Shown: one piece after another, positions 23,184 through 32,171 of the stretch
Position numbering within the stretch: position 1 is the first letter of the stretch
How the letters are laid out: every line of letters starts with the position of its first letter
Origin: Terrihalobacillus insolitus
GTDB taxonomy: Bacteria > Bacillota > Bacilli > Bacillales > Amphibacillaceae
Assembly (NCBI RefSeq): GCF_028416575.1
Contig: NZ_JAMQKB010000012.1
Location: 1 to 64,000, forward strand
Reading direction: 5' to 3'
Length of the DNA: 64,000 nt
Made by a program: the position numbers and the translations under genes
Notes under the pieces: generated by a model
Database searches by the model: none
Seen by the model: only the letters and a program-made list of their open reading frames with translations
Told to the model about the DNA's origin: nothing

Positions 23184-25139
23184 TTATACTTGATTTTTTT
23201 GCCGATCTTTTACCCAATTAATAAGCCCGCCTTTTAGCATCATGTCGATTTGCCGTCCTGACAATGCGAGTTGGACGGGGATTCTCTTATTTTTCCCCTT
23301 GACTTCTACAGTAAATTCTTTTGCTTGCTGAATTGTTTTTCTTAAATCAGATAACAGTAAAACATCTCCTTGCTCAAGGGAGTCATAATCTTTTTCTTGT
23401 ACAAATGTAATAGGAAGAATCCCAAAGTTAACAAGGTTTTGCCAATGGATTCTTGCAAAATCTTTTACTAAAGCTACTCGGAGTCCTAAATGCCTTGGTG
23501 CAAGTGCGGCGTGCTCACGACTGGAGCCTTGGCCATAGTTAAATCCTGCTACAATGGCATGCCCGCTTTGATCTCGTGATTTCATTCCACGATCGTAATA
23601 GGATTCATCGATAATCTCAAATGCAAATTTACTTATTTCCGGTAGGTTACTTCGGAAAGGGAGTACACGTGCACCTCCAGCTAAAATTTCGTCTGTAGAT
23701 ATATTGTCTCCCATTTTAAGCAAAATTGGAACTTCTAGTTGATCTGGAAGTTGATCCATTTCTGGAATGGAGGCAATATTTGGTCCTTTATACAATTCAA
23801 TCTCTCGTGCCTCCTCAAGAGAAAGAGGTTTCTCCAATAAATTGATATCAATCGTAGGTTTTTTTGGATCTTGAATATTTGGATAATCTATTTCAAGAGT
23901 TCGTGGATCCGTTATTTCACCCGTCAATGCAGAGGCAGCAGCTGTTTCAGGACTACACAAAAATACACTGTCTTCTTTTGTGCCTGACCGACCAGGGAAA
24001 TTACGAGGCGTAGTCCGTAAACTATTTCTCCCTGTAGCTGGTGCTTGTCCCATTCCGATACAGCCATTACAACCTGCTTGATGGAGTCGCGCGCCTGCTT
24101 GCAACAGACTTCCGATATGTCCTTCTTTAACAAGGTCGGTTAACACTTGCCTTGAAGTAGGGTTAATATCAAATGATATCCCATTTGCGATTTGTTTATT
24201 TTTAACGATTTCAGCTGCAACAGCAAAATCACGGTAACCTGGATTTGCAGATGAACCAACATACGATTGGTAGATTGGAGTTCCTGCTATATCCTTTACT
24301 GGTACAACATTTCCTGGACTAGAGGGCTTTGCAATCAATGGCTCTAGTTCAGATAAGTTCAATTCCTCATGGAGGTCATAAGTTGCCCCCTTATCCGCCT
24401 TAAGCTCAATCCAATCATCTTCTCGTTCCTGTTCTTTCAAAAAGCGTTTAATTTCATTGTCAGATGGAAAAACAGTTCCCGTTGCTCCAAGCTCGGCACC
24501 CATATTTGCAATAACATGGCGATCCATGGCACTCAAACTGTTTAACCCAGGGCCATAATATTCAATAACACGCCCTACGCCACCTTTTACATCGTGACGA
24601 CGTAATAGTTCAAGGATGATATCTTTAGCACTTACCCAATCGGGTAGATCACCAGTAACCTCAATTCCCCAGACCTTTGGCATTTTCACATAAAAGGGCT
24701 CACCTGCGATAGCCATTGCAACATCAATGCCGCCAGCTCCCATCGCTAGCATTCCCATGCAACCATTGGCGCACGTATGACTATCTGCTCCAAGCAAGGT
24801 TTTACCTGGCTGTGCAAGTCGTTGCATATGAACAGGATGACTAACCCCGTTACCAGGACGACTGTAATGAATTCCGAAGCGGCGACTTGCGCTTTGTAAA
24901 AACAAATGGTCATCAGGATTTTTATTATCCACTTGAATGACATTATGATCGACATATTGGGCAGATGCCTCTGTTTTAGCATGGTCAAGCCCCATTGCTT
25001 CAAGCTCTAGCATTACCATCGTCCCCGTTGCATCTTGTGTTAGAGTTTGGTCAATTTTCAAACCAATTTCTTCTCCTGGAGTCATTTGACCAGCAACAAG
25101 ATGGTCTTGAATTAATTTTTGCGTAACATTTAATGCCAT
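23184..25139 (-). CDS. Aconitate hydratase family protein (about 650-residue type)
   Basis: 651 residues, clearly shorter than the usual Bacillus CitB (about 900). Iron-sulfur ligands are visible in LGADSHTCANG and in AGCNGCIGMG. The C-terminal swivel domain has GDNISTDEILAGG and NYGQGSSREHAALAPRHLG. The order catalytic domain then swivel in one chain matches the short, homoaconitase-like aconitases seen in some Bacilli and archaea. It would interconvert citrate and isocitrate or act on a related acid; the substrate is not proven. RBS GAAGGAGG. A normal CitB is likely elsewhere in the genome. Confidence 0.88.
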   Translation of the reverse strand: MALNVTQKLIQDHLVAGQMTPGEEIGLKIDQTLTQDATGTMVMLELEAMGLDHAKTEASAQYVDHNVIQVDNKNPDDHLFLQSASRRFGIHYSRPGNGVSHPVHMQRLAQPGKTLLGADSHTCANGCMGMLAMGAGGIDVAMAIAGEPFYVKMPKVWGIEVTGDLPDWVSAKDIILELLRRHDVKGGVGRVIEYYGPGLNSLSAMDRHVIANMGAELGATGTVFPSDNEIKRFLKEQEREDDWIELKADKGATYDLHEELNLSELEPLIAKPSSPGNVVPVKDIAGTPIYQSYVGSSANPGYRDFAVAAEIVKNKQIANGISFDINPTSRQVLTDLVKEGHIGSLLQAGARLHQAGCNGCIGMGQAPATGRNSLRTTPRNFPGRSGTKEDSVFLCSPETAAASALTGEITDPRTLEIDYPNIQDPKKPTIDINLLEKPLSLEEAREIELYKGPNIASIPEMDQLPDQLEVPILLKMGDNISTDEILAGGARVLPFRSNLPEISKFAFEIIDESYYDRGMKSRDQSGHAIVAGFNYGQGSSREHAALAPRHLGLRVALVKDFARIHWQNLVNFGILPITFVQEKDYDSLEQGDVLLLSDLRKTIQQAKEFTVEVKGKNKRIPVQLALSGRQIDMMLKGGLINWVKDRQKNQV

Positions 25140-25300
25140 GTATGTACCTCCTTCTAAAATAGATCTATTTAAAGTTTGCTTTAAATGGAAAAAAATATGC
25201 TTAACTTAATTTGATAAAAAATGCTTTCGAGTGGAATTGTCTGAGGGCCTGCTAAAAGTAATATTGGTGAAATTACAAAAAAAGGGTGGTGGGAAATGAT

Positions 25301-25330
25301 AAGCCAAGCAAGAGGTTATATGCTTGGCTT
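25301..25330 (-). terminator. Hairpin after the DMT transporter gene
   Basis: AAGCCAAGCA and TGCTTGGCTT are perfect 10-bp arms just beyond the transporter stop. No clean T run on either side. Confidence 0.6.
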
Positions 25331-25349
25331 AAATTGAAATAAGACTTTT

Positions 25350-26258
25350 TTAACTTGCCTTAACCTTTGTTTGTTCTAGCCTTGCACGTTTACTTGTAGT
25401 GATCATAACGCCTGAGATGACCATTATTGCCCCGATTAATTGTAAAATTTTAATAGGCTCACCAAGGAATAAAACTGCGCCAATCATCGTAAATACAGGT
25501 ATAAAATTCAAAAAGATGGAGGACTGAGATGGCCCGAGTTGATTAACTGCGGTATTCCAAGCTATTAGTGCAACAACAGATGGAAAAATTCCTAAGTAAA
25601 GCAGACCTAATATTACAGACGGAGACCAGGTGATCGATCCCAGTTGTGTATATTCAATCGTGGCCATAGGAATGAGAAAAACAAAGGAAGACATTATCAT
25701 AACAAGCAATGCCCCATAAGTGGGGAATTTATGATTATGCTGTTTGACAAATATGGAATAGATAGACCAAACAACCATTGCAAGTAGCATTGTTAAATCT
25801 CCAGGGTTGAACGATAAATTTAAAATGACATCTAGTGATCCTTTTGTAATTACAGTGAATACACCAATCAGTGACAGTGAAACGCCAAAAAGTTGAATCT
25901 TAGTGAATTTTTCTTTATACAAGATAAATCCTAATAAGAGCGCAAATATCGGTGTAGACGATTCAACAATCGCGGCATTAACTGGGGTGGTGTAATTCAA
26001 TGATAAATAGACTAGGACGTTGAAGAAAACAAGCCCCGTTAAAGAAAGTGCAAGTAGTGGCTTCCATTCCTTTTTCCACAATGCAGGATTGTTTCTCCAT
26101 TCTTTAAACCCTAAAGGTAGTACTACGAAAAAAGCGATAATAAAACGAAATAGTGTAAGCGTAAGAGGAGGTATCTCGTTTGATACTGGTTTTCCTACTA
26201 ATAAATTGCCAGAGTAAAATATAGTGGTAAATAAAAGTAAAACGTATGGATTCTTCAA
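25350..26258 (-). CDS. EamA/DMT-family transporter
   Basis: 302 residues with ten hydrophobic helices in two EamA repeats. Typical motifs: LLVGKPVSNEIPPLTLTLFR at the start of repeat 1, NAAIVESSTPIFALLLG, and in repeat 2 LGPSQSSIFLNFIPVFTMIG. These carriers export amino acids, purines or other metabolites; the substrate is unknown. TTG start at 26258, 7 bases after GAGGGGG. Confidence 0.88.
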   Translation of the reverse strand: MKNPYVLLLFTTIFYSGNLLVGKPVSNEIPPLTLTLFRFIIAFFVVLPLGFKEWRNNPALWKKEWKPLLALSLTGLVFFNVLVYLSLNYTTPVNAAIVESSTPIFALLLGFILYKEKFTKIQLFGVSLSLIGVFTVITKGSLDVILNLSFNPGDLTMLLAMVVWSIYSIFVKQHNHKFPTYGALLVMIMSSFVFLIPMATIEYTQLGSITWSPSVILGLLYLGIFPSVVALIAWNTAVNQLGPSQSSIFLNFIPVFTMIGAVLFLGEPIKILQLIGAIMVISGVMITTSKRARLEQTKVKAS

Positions 26259-26508
26259 AAAAATACCCCCTCATTTTACAATGCGTTTATTTTTCAAAAC
26301 TATGTAAATGGTAACATGTGTAGGGGCTATTATCTAGGCGAAGATTTTCTGGAATTTTGTTATCAATGAAAATATTGTCAAAAAACTCGTGTATACTTTC
26401 CTCATTTATAAAAATTAGAACAAACAATAGCCGTTAAAAAGAGGAATTCCTTCTTTGTCGAAAGTTGGGATGTAATGTATAATAAAATAGAGAAGGGGGG
26501 TCAAATAA

Positions 26509-27063
26509 GTGGAAGAACAAATTCTAGATGCACTTTCCGAAATTAAAGGCATATTGCAAGAGCATAGCAAAATATTAAACCAACATACGGAAACATTGCA
26601 AGAGCATAGTGAAATCTTAAACCAACATACGGAAACATTGCAAGAGCATAGTGAAATCTTAAACCAACATACGGAAACATTGCAAGAGCATAGTGAAATC
26701 TTAAACCAACATACGGAAACATTGCAAGAGCATAGCAAAATCTTAAATCAACATACGGAAACATTGCAAGAGCATAGTGAATTCTTAAACGAACATAGTC
26801 AACTATTGACGGATCACAGCCAACAACTAAACGAACACAGTCAACAATTCAAAGAACATGGTTGGGTGTTATCTGCTTTAAGAACAGGGCAAGATGAAAC
26901 AAAAGCGGAATTGCATTCCATGAGAGTTGAAAATGCAAGAGAATTTGGTGAAATAAAAGAACTGTTTAAAAATGTTGAAGTCACATTTGATGTTTTGAAG
27001 GACGAATTATGGAGTAACAAAAAAGATATCTATCGAATGAAACACACCATGGGGATGAAGTAG
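26509..27063 (+). CDS. Coiled-coil protein with 14-residue repeats
   Basis: 184 residues. After a short start (MEEQILDALSEIKGIL), a 14-residue unit of the form LQEHSEILNQHTET repeats five times almost exactly and then decays through two or three more copies (LNEHSQLLTDHSQQ). Each unit is two heptads with hydrophobic a/d positions, so a long parallel coiled coil is expected. The C-terminal 70 residues are a non-repetitive helical region (ELHSMRVENAREFGEIKELF). GTG start 6-7 bases after AAGGGGGG. No signal peptide. Function unknown; similar short repeat coiled-coil proteins are common in Bacilli. Confidence 0.8.
   Translation: MEEQILDALSEIKGILQEHSKILNQHTETLQEHSEILNQHTETLQEHSEILNQHTETLQEHSEILNQHTETLQEHSKILNQHTETLQEHSEFLNEHSQLLTDHSQQLNEHSQQFKEHGWVLSALRTGQDETKAELHSMRVENAREFGEIKELFKNVEVTFDVLKDELWSNKKDIYRMKHTMGMK
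26554..26805 (+). repeat. 42-bp in-frame tandem repeat
   Basis: Units begin with TTGCAAGAGCATAG at 26554, 26596, 26638, 26680, 26722 and 26764. The first five differ at very few bases and the last is diverged. Near-identity at third codon positions points to recent expansion or gene conversion. Confidence 0.9.
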
Positions 27064-27199
27064 TTCATATACCTCGTGCCACAATTATAGTAATCCTATT
27101 TTATGTTATAGATTGGACTTCTTGACATCCACTAATAAAAGGCCAGCCTGCTATTTTAGTAGCAAACTGGCAATTGAAATTTATTGAAAGTAATCTTTC

Positions 27200-28282
27200 C
27201 TAGTTCGTCCGAATTTCCTGACGCATAAACAAAATATAAGAGATAGCAAAACAGATTAGTGTTGCTGCGATTAATCCTGTCAATTGTGGCCAAATCAATA
27301 ATAAACTCTGGCTTAATGGAAGCGGTCCAGCAACAGCACCAGCAGTTTGTTCCATTGTGAGTGGCCCAAGGCTTCTGACAGATGGTGAAAGTAGCGTTGT
27401 TGTTGATTCACTAAATAGATAGTTCGGTGAAAGTCGCATTAAATTCAAAATGAATCCTTGTTTGCTTAGGTAATCCTCTGTACTAGTAAGAGATTCTGAT
27501 GTCATAATCCCTTTCGTAATCACATTAATGATCATCGAATAAAATAGACTGAAGAAAATCCACACAGCAATCCCAGATAATGCTGAAGTAGCAGCTTGCT
27601 TGAATTGAACCGAGAATAGAATGCCAAGGTTTAGCCAAAATGAGATATAGGCAATACAAAGAATTAAGAAATAAATGATCCGCATGAACTCCTCAAAGCT
27701 AGGAGGAATCCCGATAATTAAAATACCTAGTCCCATCACGAGAAAACCAAGTGTGAAGAACAAAACAATGTTTATAAGGAGCGCTGCGACAAATTTAGCA
27801 TTTAGCACATAGTCTCTTGGGATCGGTTGTGCCATTAGCCGTGACAGTGTTCCTTTGTTTCGTTCGGAATTAATAGCATCAAATCCTAAAGAAATTCCTA
27901 ACAAGGGGCCTAGAAATGTAACAAACGTAATAAAAGGTGGTAGCGTACCATCAGAAACGGTAAATAGTTTTAAAAATAAGTAGGAGCTCTTTGCTATTTC
28001 TTGAGCGTCACTTGATTGCGATAACGTATCCTTAATAGTTGAAATTGCAGTGTACAAAGACCCTAAACTAGTTAATGCGATGATGGCTAAAAGAATAATG
28101 ATTCTCCAGCTTAAGATATAATCTGTGAATTCTTTACGAACGATGGAGAAGAATGCGGACACTTCCTGTAGTTTGGGCGAAACCTCCACTTTCCCCAACG
28201 GCTCTACTTTTTCTTTTAATACACTAAGCTTAGGTAGTTTCAATTGACTCACGCCCTTCAAAGTAACGATGGTAAATTTCAT
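27200..28282 (-). CDS. ABC-2 type transporter permease
   Basis: About 360 residues with six hydrophobic helices after a cytoplasmic N-terminus. It has the ABC-2 hallmarks: a large extracytoplasmic loop after helix 1 and FDAINSERNKGTLSRLMAQP, the region that contacts the ATPase. The gene overlaps the ATPase gene. Start is uncertain: ATG 28282, GTG 28252 and TTG 28243 are possible and none has a perfect site. It forms an exporter with the ATPase at 28230, co-transcribed with the NEW3 protein gene. Confidence 0.85.
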   Translation of the reverse strand: MKFTIVTLKGVSQLKLPKLSVLKEKVEPLGKVEVSPKLQEVSAFFSIVRKEFTDYILSWRIIILLAIIALTSLGSLYTAISTIKDTLSQSSDAQEIAKSSYLFLKLFTVSDGTLPPFITFVTFLGPLLGISLGFDAINSERNKGTLSRLMAQPIPRDYVLNAKFVAALLINIVLFFTLGFLVMGLGILIIGIPPSFEEFMRIIYFLILCIAYISFWLNLGILFSVQFKQAATSALSGIAVWIFFSLFYSMIINVITKGIMTSESLTSTEDYLSKQGFILNLMRLSPNYLFSESTTTLLSPSVRSLGPLTMEQTAGAVAGPLPLSQSLLLIWPQLTGLIAATLICFAISYILFMRQEIRTN

Positions 28283-29186
28283 CTAATCCATAGTTCTTTT
28301 TGCTAATATGATAGATAGAAGCGCTATGTTCTAGCATTTTTTGAGCAATAACAGGTGTGATGTCACTTTGGCAATATATATCAAGTTTGGTGTTGGTAAT
28401 ATGTTCTACCCGGTTTACTTCGCTTAATTGATTAATAGCTTCAATTAAAGCTTCACTTATTGGGGTTGCCTCCACACTAACGACGTATGAATCCTTAAAA
28501 AAAAGCTGTTTTGCTAGACTATCTAAATTACCTTCTGCCAAAAGCTTTCCTCTAACAAAAATCCCTACACGGTCACAGACCTGCTGCACTTGATGGAGCT
28601 GGTGCGATGACAGTAAGACAGTTATGTTCTGCTGTTCGTTTAGCTGTTTAATTAGATGTAGTAATTCACGAACGCCCTCTGGATCAATTCCCAGTGTAGG
28701 CTCATCTAAAATAATAACTTCAGGATCTTTGATCAATACGTCTGCAAGACCAAGTCTTTGCTTCATTCCTCTAGAATATTTTCCAGTCTTTTTGTCAGCT
28801 GCATCTGATAGTCCAACCTGTTTCAATAGGTCATGTGCTCGTTCGTCTGCTATTTTCTTAGGAATTCCATTTAAAGATGCTGTGTATAAAAGGTTTTCAA
28901 GTCCAGTCATTTGTTGATAAAAACCTAAGTCATCAGGTAAATATCCAACCCTTCGTTTTACATCTAGTGGATTCCTAGTTGAATTGAGGCCACAAACGGT
29001 CACCATGCCGCTAGTTGGTTCACTCAAGCCTAGCATCATTAAAATCGAAGTTGATTTCCCAGCTCCATTTGGACCTAACAAACCAAAAATTTCTCCTTTG
29101 CGAATTGTCAAGGATAACTGATCTACGGCGGGGTGGCCATCATAATTTTTTGTTAGCCCTTCCAGTTCGATGATTGGCTCTTCCAC
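28230..29186 (-). CDS. ABC transporter ATP-binding protein
   Basis: 318 residues. Walker A GLLGPNGAGKST, Q-loop in VGYLPDDLGFY, signature YSRGMKQRLGLADVL (S-R-G-M in place of L-S-G-G), Walker B VIILDEPTLGIDPEG and H-loop LLSSHQLHQ. The C-terminal 90 residues form the extra domain seen in CcmA-type export ATPases. GTG start preceded by GGGAGGAG. It pairs with the permease downstream and follows the NEW3 protein gene by three bases. Confidence 0.92.
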   Translation of the reverse strand: MEEPIIELEGLTKNYDGHPAVDQLSLTIRKGEIFGLLGPNGAGKSTSILMMLGLSEPTSGMVTVCGLNSTRNPLDVKRRVGYLPDDLGFYQQMTGLENLLYTASLNGIPKKIADERAHDLLKQVGLSDAADKKTGKYSRGMKQRLGLADVLIKDPEVIILDEPTLGIDPEGVRELLHLIKQLNEQQNITVLLSSHQLHQVQQVCDRVGIFVRGKLLAEGNLDSLAKQLFFKDSYVVSVEATPISEALIEAINQLSEVNRVEHITNTKLDIYCQSDITPVIAQKMLEHSASIYHISKKNYGLDEIYHRYFEGRESIETT

Positions 29187-29189
29187 GGG

Positions 29190-30347
29190 TTATCTCCTCC
29201 CATATTTTCTAAATATATAATATAGCCCGCCTAATACTGCTAAGATAATGAGAACACCGATAAAGCCCCATAAGGTAGATGTTTCCACTGAAATACGAAA
29301 TGTTGCATCTGATGAAGATTCGGCTGTTCCTGCGGTAAAGGTTGTCACATAATCCCCAGCAATCGTGTCATCAGGAGCTGTGATCGTTGCTTGAACGGTT
29401 GTTTTTTGCCCTGCTTCTAATTTCTGAATGGTATCTGTATCAAATTCCGTTTTCCAATTAGGTGGTGCAGATGCACTTAGTTTAATGTTGGTTAAATTAG
29501 CCGAACCACTATTTTCAACCACGAATTTAATCGTTTTATCTCCCCCAGCAGTAATATCTGTGCTTAATTTGCCAGTAGGGGTGGTTAAGTTTAATCCGTA
29601 CGTGCCAGTGATAACAGACTCGATCTGTAAGTCAGCAGATGTAGAACTTGTTGCAGCTTTAATTGGTATTTGATATGTGTCCGCTTTTGCGTTTTTCGCT
29701 GGTGTAATGTTGATGTCTATATCTTTTGATCCGTTTGGTTCTAAGCTAACAGAGGTAACGCTTTTACCGTCGACTTTGAATTCGACATTCCATCCTTTTG
29801 GAGGTTGGGAATTTAGTGCATAATTTTGTTTTTCAGCTGTGCGATTTTTTAAAGTGGCTGTGTAAGAAAAATTTGAATCTGAACTGCCCTCTAGATTTGG
29901 CTGATCCGTTGTAAGCTCTGTTTTAAATGTTCCTTTTTCCGAAACATTCACAAGAATTGGCAAGTTTGTACTTTCTCCGCCGTTTGCACTTGCAGTAAGA
30001 TCAAAATTATATTCTGCCTTTTCTACTTTCAATGGGACTGTTACTTCTAGCATAATTTGTTGCTGACTACTAGGTTGTATGGATAGCTGTTTGACGTTAT
30101 TCCCACCAGAAGTTATCGTGTACTCCCAACCTTTTGGTAAGTTTTGTACATCGAATGTGGCATTTTGGATGTTGCTGCCATTATTGATAACGTCCACATT
30201 ATAGGTAATCGTTTCACCAGGTGTTACCGATAAACCGGTATACGGTGTGTATAAGGTAAGAGACCCAGCAGCATATGTATTTTGTGCTCCTACCAATCCT
30301 CCTACTAGACTAAAAATAAGAACAAATGATAAAAGTCTTCTCCACAT
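29190..30347 (-). CDS. Exported NEW3-domain protein with C-terminal membrane anchor
   Basis: 385 residues: signal peptide (MWRRLLSFVLIFSLVGGLVG, cleavage after AYA-like TYA-A), three immunoglobulin-like NEW3 (alpha-galactosidase-associated) repeats of about 110 residues, each with an N-x-P-x-G-W motif (LPKGWEY, PPKGWNVEF, PPNWKTEF), then a C-terminal helix (GFIGVLIILAVLGGLYYIF) and a basic tail. So it is displayed outside and anchored by its C-terminus. First gene of a three-gene operon with the ABC-2 exporter; such trios occur in other Firmicutes. RBS AAGGAGG. Confidence 0.88.
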   Translation of the reverse strand: MWRRLLSFVLIFSLVGGLVGAQNTYAAGSLTLYTPYTGLSVTPGETITYNVDVINNGSNIQNATFDVQNLPKGWEYTITSGGNNVKQLSIQPSSQQQIMLEVTVPLKVEKAEYNFDLTASANGGESTNLPILVNVSEKGTFKTELTTDQPNLEGSSDSNFSYTATLKNRTAEKQNYALNSQPPKGWNVEFKVDGKSVTSVSLEPNGSKDIDINITPAKNAKADTYQIPIKAATSSTSADLQIESVITGTYGLNLTTPTGKLSTDITAGGDKTIKFVVENSGSANLTNIKLSASAPPNWKTEFDTDTIQKLEAGQKTTVQATITAPDDTIAGDYVTTFTAGTAESSSDATFRISVETSTLWGFIGVLIILAVLGGLYYIFRKYGRR

Positions 30348-30464
30348 TTTTAATTCCTCCTTATAATTGATTCAAAGATGATACGTAATAAATATGAAAA
30401 TGGATTTGTTTTTTTATGTTTTTTTTGATAAAAATATAGATAGAGTGATAGGAGGGTGGAGCAA

Positions 30465-31049
30465 ATGGATGACAAGCAGAATAGTATCCGCTTATTGACA
30501 GGGATATCTAATGGTTCTCTTGAAGCTTTTGATCAATTTTATGAGGTACACGTCGAGTTTGTCCTTCGAATTACGAAAAGTATAATAAAAGATCAAGCTG
30601 AAGCAGAGGATGTTTGTCATGATGTTTTTCTAGAAGTCTACCAAAATCCGCAACAATATAAAGAGGAAAAGGGAAGTGTAAAGGCGTGGCTTGCTGTTAA
30701 AACGAGGAGTAGGTGCCTTGATAGGCTCCGACGAAAAAAACCGGTTTTACTAAACAAACTCGAAAACCTGTTGACAAAGCAAGAAATAGATGCAGAAATG
30801 TCTGTTCTGTCTCAACTAGAAAGAGAAACAGTGTTAGAAGCACTGAAGTACATTCCAAAGGAACAACAACAAGTTATTTACGGTGCTTATTTTGAAGGTA
30901 AAACCCAAAGTGAAATGGCAAAATCGCTTAACCGACCAATAGGGTCTATTAAATCTTTGGTCAGATATGGGTTGAAAAATTTACGGAAACAAAATATCTT
31001 ACTTTACTGGGCAGAACCTAGTGGAGGTGAGAAAAAACATGAAATATAA
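30465..31049 (+). CDS. ECF-family RNA polymerase sigma factor
   Basis: About 194 residues. Region 2 at about 20-90 (FDQFYEVHVEFVLRITKSII, DQAEAEDVCHDVFLEVYQNP) and region 4 at about 125-180 (ALKYIPKEQQQVIYGAYFEG, TQSEMAKSLNRPIGSIKSLV). It is like the SigK-type ECF group paired with RskA-like anti-sigma factors. ATG 30465 follows GGAGGGTGGAG; GTG 30456 overlaps that site. It overlaps its anti-sigma gene and is divergent from the NEW3-ABC operon, a likely target. Confidence 0.92.
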   Translation: MDDKQNSIRLLTGISNGSLEAFDQFYEVHVEFVLRITKSIIKDQAEAEDVCHDVFLEVYQNPQQYKEEKGSVKAWLAVKTRSRCLDRLRRKKPVLLNKLENLLTKQEIDAEMSVLSQLERETVLEALKYIPKEQQQVIYGAYFEGKTQSEMAKSLNRPIGSIKSLVRYGLKNLRKQNILLYWAEPSGGEKKHEI

Positions 31050-31767
31050 CCATGTAGATGAAGAAATAATTGTCGATTTCATATTAAATAACCTAACAAA
31101 TGAGAAAAAGGAAGCAGTCGAGAGCCACCTTTTTTCATGTGAAAAGTGTCGTATTAAATTCCAGGTCTGGAATGATACAATTGGTGGGGAAACACAACCG
31201 AAAGAGATCAACCCATCACCTAAGTTAAAAAGCAGACTAATGAACAGCATTGAAGCATTGCCGCCAAAACGGAAAAAGAGACAAACTTTTTGGAAAAAAC
31301 CCGCAATTGTGTTAATGAGTTTGACAGCAGGTTTTATACTAGTAATCGGATTGTTCCAGCTAATGCGTGATGATAGCCCGTCTTATGTTGTGATGCAAAA
31401 TAACGAAGCGATGGGAGAAAACGTTTTATCCGATCCGAACACGACCCGTCTAAATATTGAGCCAATGTCAAATGACAACAGAATAAGTGGGGATATATGG
31501 TTAAACAATACGACTGATGAATTGTTTCTTAAGGTTGGTGGGTTAACTCCACTCTCCACTAAGGACTATCAGCTATGGGTCGTTCATACTAATGACAAAT
31601 GGGACGGAAAAATATTAAACATCCAAGACGGATCTGCTCTAGTGTATTATAAAGGCTCGGATTTAGGTAGTCTTAAATTACTTAAAGTAAGCATTGAGCC
31701 AAGTGGTGGAAGTGCCACTCCAACAGGGCCAGAAACCTTTTTCATTGATTTAAAAGAGCAAAGGTAA
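31039..31767 (+). CDS. Anti-sigma factor with zinc-binding domain and RskA-like C-terminus
   Basis: About 242 residues. N-terminal anti-sigma zinc domain with H-x3-C-x2-C (His30, Cys34, Cys37), one membrane helix around PAIVLMSLTAGFILVIGLF (about 88-108), and an extracytoplasmic RskA-type domain with LKVGGLTPLSTKDYQLWVV and GSATPTGPETFFIDL. It should hold the sigma factor at the membrane until a signal leads to proteolysis or release. ATG 31039 lies 7 bases after GGAGGTGAG and overlaps the sigma gene by 11 bases. Confidence 0.9.
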   Translation: MKYNHVDEEIIVDFILNNLTNEKKEAVESHLFSCEKCRIKFQVWNDTIGGETQPKEINPSPKLKSRLMNSIEALPPKRKKRQTFWKKPAIVLMSLTAGFILVIGLFQLMRDDSPSYVVMQNNEAMGENVLSDPNTTRLNIEPMSNDNRISGDIWLNNTTDELFLKVGGLTPLSTKDYQLWVVHTNDKWDGKILNIQDGSALVYYKGSDLGSLKLLKVSIEPSGGSATPTGPETFFIDLKEQR

Positions 31768-31775
31768 GAGGCCGA

Positions 31776-32006
31776 TCACTTTCTTTGGATTTCGTACAGA
31801 TCGTCTAGCTTTTCTGTCAAAAAGGCATGTGCATCTTCTACACCAAGGTTGTAAAATAGGGGGGCGAGCTCGTCCATGAAAAAATCAAGCACAAGGGACG
31901 CAGCTAAATCCCCTAGTTCTTCATTTCTTTGATTCATAAAGTAATGCTGGATTCGTTCTATCATTTCGGTTTTTCTTTTTTTTTCTATTTGAAATGGTTG
32001 ATTCAT
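31776..32006 (-). CDS. DUF2164 family protein
   Basis: 76 residues, helical, with the family pattern ERIQHYFMNQRNEELGDLAA, LVLDFFMDELAPLFYNLGV and a final D-A-x-x-x-x-x-x-K segment. Function unknown. RBS AAGGGAG before ATG. It is convergent with the anti-sigma gene with only eight bases between. Confidence 0.82.
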   Translation of the reverse strand: MNQPFQIEKKRKTEMIERIQHYFMNQRNEELGDLAASLVLDFFMDELAPLFYNLGVEDAHAFLTEKLDDLYEIQRK

Positions 32007-32171
32007 ACGATCAGACTCCCTTAACGTTTGGATCGAGATATTTTATCATAAACATTTAGCCTGTCCTTTCAAACACATAAGAATCCCTACCTTTCTAAAC
32101 CTACTTTAGAAAAGTGTTACTGCCTAAAAAGATAGGGGGTCATATCACGATCTGTTATGCTTTAAATCTGC

